A stretch of 6,096 nucleotides of DNA from positions 1-6,096 of the forward strand of contig CAIRND010000086.1 of assembly GCA_903879825.1 (NCBI GenBank), given 5' to 3'. Below, in pieces: positions 1 to 5,282 of the stretch. The position numbers were made by a program, and so were the translations under genes. The notes beneath the pieces are model-generated. The model was not told the DNA's origin and ran no database searches. It worked only from the letters and a program-made list of their open reading frames with translations. This stretch comes from an uncultured Geobacteraceae bacterium (GTDB lineage Bacteria > Desulfobacterota > Desulfuromonadia > Geobacterales > Pseudopelobacteraceae). Positions within the stretch are counted from its first letter, which is position 1. Every line of letters begins with the position of its first letter.

Positions 1-693
1 ATCTTTTCCGGAAAATTCCACATAACGCCGCAATCTCTGCAGCGGAAGAAATACATTTCTCCTCAAAAGCGCGGTAACGCCCCCAATGGTAAGAATGAGG
101 CTCATAAAAGTAAATATGATCATCTGGAGGCGAAGCATTGTTAGCGACCGATCAAGTTCAGCCCGCGACAAACCAATATCCAAAGTACCCAAAACCTTTT
201 GCCCGGGGGCGTGACACGCAACAGTGGAACATGCCGGTTCATTATAGATGGGCGTAGTTATTGCCATTACACCTTTACCATCAGCATTCTTGAAGGTACG
301 GGCCTGCTGCATCGTTCCGAGACTGGTAACGGGAACAGCTCCTTTGTGGCAGACGATGCACCCTTCAGCATTTTTGTCTACCTGGCGGTTTATTTCATCC
401 GGCTTGGCAGAAAAAGTCACAAGACCTTTTTTATTAAATATTCTGACATGATCGACGCCGCGCTGCTCACCCACGTTCCGTATAATTGTTGCCAGTGTTT
501 CACGGTCAGATTTATGCATTGCATAGCGGGTAGATTTAAGTACTGTATCGGCAAGATTGGTGGCATGAACAATCTCGTTATGGTGCAGATCATCCCGGAT
601 AACAGAGAAAAGAATCAGACAGCATACGACCATAAAGCCGGTTACAGCAAGGCCAACCGGAACAAGAGCTTTTCCCGCAAGTGTTGCAAACAT
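1..693 (-). CDS. Transmembrane sensor (probable histidine kinase) with periplasmic heme-binding domain, N-terminal part
   Basis: The frame is open from the ATG at 693 to the window edge, giving 231 residues with no stop, so the 3' part of the gene is missing. A GGAGGA Shine-Dalgarno at 699-704 lies 5 nt before the ATG. Seen: transmembrane helix 1 at about residues 8-31, a periplasmic domain at about 32-188, helix 2 at about 189-210, then a basic stretch RRNVFLPLQRLRRY that looks like the start of a HAMP domain. The periplasmic domain has one standard heme c site, CIVCH (112-116), and a CX4CH site, CSTVACH (155-161). CX4CH is a known heme-attachment variant in tetraheme cytochromes c3. Helix-periplasmic domain-helix-HAMP is typical of histidine kinases and chemoreceptors, and the output domain lies outside the window. 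The gene starts 37 nt after the dodecaheme cytochrome and is probably co-transcribed with it. Inferred role: sensing periplasmic redox state or a ligand through heme. Kinase rather than chemoreceptor is a guess from context. Confidence 0.82.
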   Translation of the reverse strand, partial: MFATLAGKALVPVGLAVTGFMVVCCLILFSVIRDDLHHNEIVHATNLADTVLKSTRYAMHKSDRETLATIIRNVGEQRGVDHVRIFNKKGLVTFSAKPDEINRQVDKNAEGCIVCHKGAVPVTSLGTMQQARTFKNADGKGVMAITTPIYNEPACSTVACHAPGQKVLGTLDIGLSRAELDRSLTMLRLQMIIFTFMSLILTIGGVTALLRRNVFLPLQRLRRYVEFSGKD

Positions 694-730
694 ATCATTC
701 CTCCGCAGAACCTGACCGCACAGATTGCTG

Positions 731-1720
731 TCACATTTTATGGCATGCTTCGCATTTTTCTTTGACACTGAAAGCTGTTTTTCCATCGTGACACGCGCCG
801 CATGATTTCCCTTTTTCCATATCCAGCATCGATACCTTCACCGAACTGCGGGTCGTCTGGAACATTTGTATATGGCAATCAGCGCAGGTGTAAAGAGATG
901 TGTGCAATTTATGACTGAAAACAACATTGCCAGTACTCTTTTCCTCAAACGTCAGTTCCCGCGAGGGATGACATTTTGCGCAATCTTTTACTGGAAAAGC
1001 ATCCTTGGAATTGTGGCACGCACCACATGATTTGCCCTTTGCCATTGCGGCCATTCCGACACGCTTGTTGTGCTGATTCGGTAAGTATAATTTTGGATGG
1101 CAGGCAGCACATCCTGCTACTTCGATATGAAATTTGTGGCTGAAATGTGTCGTACCGGTTTCTTTTACTTTGTACGTTATATCCTTCACGGGATGACAGG
1201 TAACACAGGTATCAACGCCAAAGGCTTGTTTCCCGTTATGACAGGCACCACACGACTTACCCTTTTCCATGTCAGCCATGGTGAAATGTTTATTGGGTCC
1301 GGCGGCAAAAGTTGACGGATGGCATTTTGTGCAATCGGGCGATGCGGCAAGATGACGTTTATGACTGAATCCTGTCGGGCCTGTTGACTTTATCTTATAG
1401 ATTATTTCTTTAGTCTGATGACATCTGACACAATCCGCCGTAGCAAAGGCTCGTTTACCGTCATGGCACGCGCCACAAGATTTCCCTTTTTCCATGTCAG
1501 CCATCGAATAATGTTTTTTCTTTTTCAAATCAAAGATGGCATCGTGGCACGCCCGGCAATTATTAATCATACCCTTCTTGGTGATATGAACCCCATGGTT
1601 AAAAACTACTTTGCCGGCATTTTTTGTCGTATAGGTAGCATCACGGACCGTCACTGCATACGCCGTACTCTGAAACGACATAAACAACGCAACAACGGAG
1701 AATACAAGGCGGAATTTCAT
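731..1720 (-). CDS. Dodecaheme periplasmic c-type cytochrome, four tandem triheme c7 domains
   Basis: The product has 329 residues with a signal peptide (hydrophobic core at about 5-20, AxA-type cleavage after AYA, residue 22). Twelve CXXCH sites start at residues 55, 82, 97, 130, 157, 172, 204, 232, 247, 279, 307 and 323. They form four triheme modules; the middle heme motif GKSCGACH recurs exactly every 75 residues. Each module also has an F-[NS]-H-x-x-H element (H42/H45, H120/H123, H195/H198, H270/H273) that probably supplies distal heme ligands, and a Met-rich stretch before GKSCGACH. The size and the four-by-three plan resemble the Geobacter nanowire-like dodecaheme GSU1996 and the OmcQ cytochrome near cbcBA. 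I cannot separate these without alignment. No lipobox is seen, so a soluble periplasmic location is inferred. The ATG at 1720 is preferred because AGGAG (1729-1733) is 8 nt upstream; an in-frame GTG at 1729 overlaps that site. Likely role: electron carrier between the inner-membrane Cbc complex and outer-membrane conduits. Confidence 0.93.
   Translation of the reverse strand: MKFRLVFSVVALFMSFQSTAYAVTVRDATYTTKNAGKVVFNHGVHITKKGMINNCRACHDAIFDLKKKKHYSMADMEKGKSCGACHDGKRAFATADCVRCHQTKEIIYKIKSTGPTGFSHKRHLAASPDCTKCHPSTFAAGPNKHFTMADMEKGKSCGACHNGKQAFGVDTCVTCHPVKDITYKVKETGTTHFSHKFHIEVAGCAACHPKLYLPNQHNKRVGMAAMAKGKSCGACHNSKDAFPVKDCAKCHPSRELTFEEKSTGNVVFSHKLHTSLYTCADCHIQMFQTTRSSVKVSMLDMEKGKSCGACHDGKTAFSVKEKCEACHKM
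786..1506 (-). repeat. Four-fold internal repeat of the dodecaheme gene (225-bp period)
   Basis: The coding sequence for the Met-x-x-Met-x-x-GKSCGACH segment recurs four times, at roughly 786-833, 1013-1055, 1236-1281 and 1460-1506. The period is about 225 bp, or 75 codons. The copies are still similar at DNA level, for example the shared plus-strand string CCCTTTTTCCAT. The third copy in protein order (about 1013-1055) is the most diverged, reading MAAMAKGK instead of M-x-DMEKGK. This indicates growth by tandem duplication of a triheme module. Confidence 0.75.
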
Positions 1721-1768
1721 GTGGTGCACTCCTGTTCATATTTCATAACATCAGATGCAACTACTAAC

Positions 1769-1785
1769 AGCGACTGTTTTACCAG
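1769..1785 (-). promoter_or_regulatory. Candidate sigma-54 (-24/-12) promoter for the dodecaheme gene
   Basis: Read on the minus strand, the site is CTGGTAAAACAGTCGCT. It has the invariant GG and GC dinucleotides separated by exactly 10 nt and matches most conserved positions of the known YTGGCACG-N4-TTGCW consensus. It begins 24 nt after the cbcB stop. Transcription would start near 1758, leaving about 38 nt of leader before the ATG at 1720. The adjacent gene at 3711 encodes a sigma-54 activator, which makes a sigma-54 promoter here plausible. This rests on a motif match only; the -24 box (TGGTAA) and -12 box (TCGCT) are imperfect. Confidence 0.38.
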
Positions 1786-1808
1786 AAAGGGGCTGGAACC
1801 GTCGTATC

Positions 1809-2468
1809 CTACTTATCCTTTGTGGGAAGAGTATCTTCAACCGTTTCTTCTTCCCAGCCATTCCACATAGGTTTGAAATGAGCAAACGGGGTATGTCCCA
1901 GAGTGGCCAGGTAAATATGCACAAAGAGAAAAGCGGTAAAACAGCAGGCAAGCAGAAAGTGCGTTCCCACCAGCATTTTAATCCCGCCCAGCAGAAGAAG
2001 CAGTTCCCGCAACGGAGCGACATACATGAGCAGCGCTCCGCTCAAAACAACCAGCGGCAGAAGGATGAACATAATCACCAGATACGCCGCATTCTGCATG
2101 GGATTGAACTTACTGTCAGGAGTGCTATGGTGCGGGTTGGGTTTGCCAACAAAATAAGTAAGAAAATAGAAGTACGCCTGGCGTAAAATACCTGATTTAA
2201 GATCTTCCAGTGTCGGCACATATAACTTTAGCAGGCTTTTTGCCACGACAAGATAGTAAATAAACCAGAGCATATAAGAAATTGAAACGACTACCCCAGC
2301 GGTATTATGCAAGCGGATAGCGGCTTTATAGGCACCGAAAATGTTTATGTAATCGGGAAACCGAATCTGAAGTCCAGTAATACAGAGTGTAACGATGCCA
2401 AAAGCATTCAGCCAGTGCCATATTCTGACAGGCATGGGGGTCATGTAAACCATCTCTTTATGCTTCAT
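1809..2468 (-). CDS. cbcB: Di-heme b-type cytochrome, quinol-oxidising membrane subunit (CbcB-like)
   Basis: The product has 219 residues and four hydrophobic helices at about 16-34, 55-78, 126-150 and 165-190. It fits the bacterial cytochrome b561 / Ni-Fe-hydrogenase b-subunit superfamily. Candidate axial heme b ligands are H18 in the RIWHWLN motif, H54 in RLHNTAG, H170 in GTHFLLA and H184 in VHIYLA, enough for two hemes. The ATG at 2468 was chosen because AAGGAGG (2475-2481) lies 6 nt upstream; the in-frame ATG at 2474 abuts that site. The start overlaps the end of cbcA by 11 nt, so the two are probably translationally coupled and form one complex. Inferred role: oxidise menaquinol in the inner membrane and pass electrons to the periplasmic hemes of CbcA. 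The symbol follows the G. sulfurreducens cbcBA pair by gene order and partner heme count, not by alignment. Confidence 0.88.
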   Translation of the reverse strand: MKHKEMVYMTPMPVRIWHWLNAFGIVTLCITGLQIRFPDYINIFGAYKAAIRLHNTAGVVVSISYMLWFIYYLVVAKSLLKLYVPTLEDLKSGILRQAYFYFLTYFVGKPNPHHSTPDSKFNPMQNAAYLVIMFILLPLVVLSGALLMYVAPLRELLLLLGGIKMLVGTHFLLACCFTAFLFVHIYLATLGHTPFAHFKPMWNGWEEETVEDTLPTKDK

Positions 2469-3519
2469 GATCATCCTCCTTTCTGTTTTTCCTCGTAAGC
2501 AAGCGAAAGAAACCGTGACCGAGCGGGAAAGATAATCCCGCAATAACGATCAAAGCACCAACGATATTTAGGGGGGTACTTCGGGTCGATCCGAGCATGT
2601 AAAAATCTGGGGTGCCGTAAAGGATATCTAAAATTGCCCCCTTTTCTACAGCAAGCCTCGTGTAGCCACCTTTTTTTTGCGGGAAGGCGAGAAAACTTTT
2701 CTGCATGGCTTTTGGCCCGGAAGCATGGCAGAAAGAGCAGTCCCAACGGTTCTCCAGAATTTGGTAACTATGGGTGACTATCTCCGGCGTCATCATGCCC
2801 CATAAACGCATATTTTTTCCACGCAGATGATGATTGAACACCCGTAACTCTTCTAACGAAACCAGATTGTCACCATTTAAGTCGATCAATCTGCCGATGT
2901 CTTCCATTTTAGACAGTGTGGCAAGTTCTTCATAGGTAGCACTTTTGAAGACGTCCTTTGAACCGGGCTGACGACTTTCTATGGACATCGTAATAACATA
3001 ATCTTTAGAACCGGTATGGCAGGTTATGCATAGGAGTGAATCAATGTGAAGTTCAGCCTGAGGCAGCCATTTTGCGTGGTTTTGGAGGGTTTTTCTCGTA
3101 TCATGACACTTGGCACATTTACCGTTTATTTCATCGCCGGACATAATTACCGGCAGTTTCACGTCGTGGGGATTATGGCAGTCATTACAGCGAGCTTTAG
3201 AGCCATGGAGGCTTTTTGAATATTCGTCAAAGATAGGACCGTGACAATCTCCGCACGTTGCACGCGTGGGGGCGGAACCGTCACCGGGATGGTCTGATGA
3301 GACCCGATCGTGACATGATGCGCATCCCACAATAGCGTGTGTAGTGGCCACAAATTTGGCAGGATCAATGTACACATTGTTGCCTGCAATGCTTTTTATT
3401 TCTCTTTGGCCATGACAATTCATGCACTTTTCATTTTCGGGAAGTGCGGCGAAAGCAGAGAGGGTAAACATCATAAGCAGAGAAAAAGATATCCACAAAA
3501 TTCTTTTGTTTGCATGCAT
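2458..3519 (-). CDS. cbcA: Seven-heme membrane-anchored cytochrome c (CbcA-like) with an EF-hand loop
   Basis: The product has 353 residues, with a signal peptide ending near AFA (residue 24) and seven CXXCH heme sites starting at residues 32, 66, 89, 111, 135, 164 and 261. A single C-terminal helix at about 315-338, followed by basic residues, should anchor it in the inner membrane with the hemes in the periplasm. Between hemes six and seven, residues 213-224 (DLNGDNLVSLEE) form a canonical EF-hand calcium-binding loop, unusual in a multiheme cytochrome. The ATG at 3519 is preferred: GGGGAG (3528-3533) sits 8 nt upstream and the signal peptide then begins properly. An in-frame ATG at 3597 would add 26 residues ahead of the signal peptide. 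It is the first gene of the leftward cluster. A seven-heme c-type subunit just upstream of a di-heme cytochrome b matches CbcA of the Geobacter CbcBA complex, which works near the energetic limit of Fe(III) respiration. Inferred role: accept electrons from CbcB. Confidence 0.9.
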   Translation of the reverse strand: MHANKRILWISFSLLMMFTLSAFAALPENEKCMNCHGQREIKSIAGNNVYIDPAKFVATTHAIVGCASCHDRVSSDHPGDGSAPTRATCGDCHGPIFDEYSKSLHGSKARCNDCHNPHDVKLPVIMSGDEINGKCAKCHDTRKTLQNHAKWLPQAELHIDSLLCITCHTGSKDYVITMSIESRQPGSKDVFKSATYEELATLSKMEDIGRLIDLNGDNLVSLEELRVFNHHLRGKNMRLWGMMTPEIVTHSYQILENRWDCSFCHASGPKAMQKSFLAFPQKKGGYTRLAVEKGAILDILYGTPDFYMLGSTRSTPLNIVGALIVIAGLSFPLGHGFFRLLTRKNRKEDDHEA

Positions 3520-3587
3520 GACTTCAGCTCCCCATGTCTCTACGGATTTCGAAGCAGCGACGTCAAATACTAAAAACTTCACTGTTA

Positions 3588-3615
3588 TTTGTAACACGTT
3601 TTATTAAACTTACAA
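3588..3615 (-). promoter_or_regulatory. Weak sigma-70-like promoter candidate for the cbcA cluster
   Basis: On the minus strand, TTGTAA (3615-3610) and TACAAA (3593-3588) are separated by 16 nt, each matching 4 of 6 consensus bases. Transcription would begin near 3581, leaving about 60 nt of leader. The region is AT-rich, so chance matches are likely. No GG-N10-GC sigma-54 site was found on the minus strand between 3520 and 3710. Confidence 0.2.
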
Positions 3616-3653
3616 CCAGGTTTTTAAATAAGTATTCATTCAGAGCTATCTAT

Positions 3654-3681
3654 TTGACTTGTTTAAAATAAATGGTACTCT
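3654..3681 (+). promoter_or_regulatory. Sigma-70-like promoter candidate for the response regulator
   Basis: TTGACT at 3654-3659 matches 5 of 6 bases of the -35 box. It is followed after 16 nt by TACTCT at 3676-3681, a poor -10 box but preceded by TGG, an extended -10 signature. The predicted start near 3688 would leave a leader of about 22 nt containing the AAGGA ribosome site. An alternative -10, TAAAAT at 3664-3669, has no -35 partner at the right distance. Confidence 0.35.
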
Positions 3682-3710
3682 TTACAATCACTGCAGTCAA
3701 AAGGACTCTC

Positions 3711-5120
3711 ATGGAACGTAACAGACTTCTAATTGTTGATGATGAAACCGTAATCAGGGACGGTCTGAGGCGCATTCTTGAGAGAGAATCGTATACAGTC
3801 GAAACCTGCTCCAGCGGATTTCAAGCGATTGAGATTATGCAGCAACGAGAATTTGATCTCATTATCACCGATTTAAAAATGCCCGGAATGAGTGGTATGG
3901 AAGTTTTAAAAAGTGTCCGGACACTGCAGCCAAATACCCCGGTAATTTTGATTACCGGGTATGCTTCGATAGATACGGCCGTCGAGGCGATGAAAAACGG
4001 AGCTTCGGATTACATATCAAAACCGTTTGCACCCGATATCTTACTGGAAAAGGTGCTCAACGCCCTCAATCAGCGCTGCATGTATGTGGAGGATGCAAGC
4101 CTTAAAGATGAGGTCAGTCTGCACCACGGTTTCCATCAATTCATCGGCGAAAGCAAGGAGATGCAGAAAGTATATCACCGGATCAAGCTTGTTGCCGCCA
4201 CTAACAGTACGGTACTTATCACCGGGGAAAGCGGGACAGGCAAGGAACTGGCAGCCCGCGCCATCCATGATAACAGCCCCAGAAAAGAACACCCCTTTGT
4301 AGCGGTAGATTGTTCTTCGCTGGCGGAGACATTGCTGGAAAGCGAACTATTTGGACATGTCAAAGGCTCTTTTACCGGTGCGATTCAGACAAAAACAGGT
4401 CTTTTCAAGGTAGCCGATGGCGGTACTCTTTTTCTGGATGAAGTTTCGAATATTAGTATCTCCACTCAGGCTAAACTCCTGCGCGTACTGCAGGAACGAA
4501 AAATTACCCCCATCGGTGGTACCCAACTGGTGCCGATAGACATCCACCTTGTCGCCGCAACAAATAAGAACCTCAAAACAATGGTACACGAAGGACTTTT
4601 CAGGGAGGATCTGTTCTTCCGACTGAATATAATACCAATCGAGCTCCCGCCACTCCGCGACCGGAAGCAGGATATCCCCATTTTGATACGTCATTTTTTA
4701 AAAAAATATACTGCCGAGATCGGTAAAGAAATCAGGGGAGTTGCACCTGATGTCATGTCGTTTCTTGAAAATCATTCTTTTCCCGGAAATGTACGAGAGT
4801 TGGAAAACATGATCGAACGGGCGGTGGTGCTGGCAGAAGGAGATATAATACGAAATGAGGATCTTGAACTGTGGGACAGTAACGATACGAAACCACTTTG
4901 TTTAATCGAACGTGTTCCAATGAACGTTGAAGAACTTAAAGAAATGAAGCGTCATATCAGAGATCATGCGATGGAATCACTGGAGGGTGTATTTGTACGT
5001 AATGCACTTGAACGTAACGGCTGGAATGTCACCAAAGCGGCTGAAGAAACCGGTATACTGAGGCCAAATTTCCAGGGCATGATGAAAAAACTGGGGATTT
5101 CAGCGCGGGGAGAGCATTGA
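3711..5120 (+). CDS. NtrC-family sigma-54-dependent response regulator (BccR-like candidate)
   Basis: The product has 469 residues with the full three-domain plan. The receiver domain (about 5-118) has the acidic pair D10/D11, phospho-acceptor D54 in ITDLKMPG, T82 and K104. The AAA+ sigma-54 interaction domain (about 143-375) has Walker A GESGTGKE (172-179), GSFTGA (219-224, a conservative variant of GAFTGA), Walker B GGTLFLDE (237-244), arginines R298 and R304, and VRELEN (361-366). The C-terminal Fis-type helix-turn-helix is at about 428-463. The length is normal for the family. The ATG at 3711 is preferred because AAGGA (3701-3705) is 5 nt upstream and the receiver domain then starts at once; the in-frame ATG at 3672 has no ribosome site. 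The gene is divergent from cbcA. In G. sulfurreducens a sigma-54 regulator near cbcBA (BccR) is needed for cbcBA expression, so control of this cytochrome cluster is a strong inference; orthology is untested. Confidence 0.95.
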   Translation: MERNRLLIVDDETVIRDGLRRILERESYTVETCSSGFQAIEIMQQREFDLIITDLKMPGMSGMEVLKSVRTLQPNTPVILITGYASIDTAVEAMKNGASDYISKPFAPDILLEKVLNALNQRCMYVEDASLKDEVSLHHGFHQFIGESKEMQKVYHRIKLVAATNSTVLITGESGTGKELAARAIHDNSPRKEHPFVAVDCSSLAETLLESELFGHVKGSFTGAIQTKTGLFKVADGGTLFLDEVSNISISTQAKLLRVLQERKITPIGGTQLVPIDIHLVAATNKNLKTMVHEGLFREDLFFRLNIIPIELPPLRDRKQDIPILIRHFLKKYTAEIGKEIRGVAPDVMSFLENHSFPGNVRELENMIERAVVLAEGDIIRNEDLELWDSNDTKPLCLIERVPMNVEELKEMKRHIRDHAMESLEGVFVRNALERNGWNVTKAAEETGILRPNFQGMMKKLGISARGEH

Positions 5121-5142
5121 CGCTAAATACGGAATTTGATCC

Positions 5143-5260
5143 CGCAACGAACGAAACGAAAAACAAAGACTTATAACGTTTTTAGGATTAACCAATCGGG
5201 TTTACCTGAATAATGACTTAATCTATTAATTTCATTCGTTGCGCCGTTGCGTCGTTGCGT
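5143..5260. repeat. REP/MITE-like intergenic element with tandem CGTTGCG units and inverted arms
   Basis: The 162-nt gap between the convergent genes holds three CGTTGCG units at 5237-5243, 5245-5251 and 5253-5259, exactly 8 bp apart. The left side carries a diverged inverted version: CGCAACGAACGAAA (5143-5156) pairs with TTTCATTCGTTGCG (5230-5243) at 13 of 14 positions across a 73-nt AT-rich centre. The plan resembles short interspersed palindromic elements often found between genes. A six-T run at 5268-5273 follows, but the loop is too long for an ordinary intrinsic terminator. It may insulate or stabilise the two converging transcripts. Confidence 0.6.
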
Positions 5261-5282
5261 GAAACTGTTTTTTCTGGCACTT

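Noticed and set aside
199..765. Plus-strand open frame of 188 codons opposite the heme sensor and the end of the dodecaheme gene
   Set aside because: It lies antisense to a frame with clear membrane helices and heme motifs. Its own product has no recognisable domain or signal, and it crosses a gene boundary.
1721..1729. GTG start at 1729 for the dodecaheme cytochrome
   Set aside because: The GTG overlaps the AGGAG ribosome site. The ATG at 1720 has correct spacing and gives a cleaner signal peptide.
3520..3597. Upstream ATG at 3597 for the seven-heme cytochrome
   Set aside because: It would put 26 extra residues before an otherwise normal signal peptide, has no clear ribosome site, and would cover the divergent promoter region.
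3589..3615. TTGTAA/TTACAA inverted repeat as an enhancer site for the NtrC-type regulator
   Set aside because: The arms are only 6 bp in AT-rich DNA with a 15-bp gap, and they do not extend further. This is too weak to call an operator.
3605..3622. CTGG string on the minus strand as a sigma-54 -24 box for cbcA
   Set aside because: The position 10 nt after GG holds AA, not GC, so the essential -12 dinucleotide is missing.
5143..5273. Inverted arms plus T-run as a classical rho-independent terminator of the regulator gene
   Set aside because: The arms are separated by 73 nt and the T-run lies well beyond the stem, unlike a compact hairpin followed directly by U residues.
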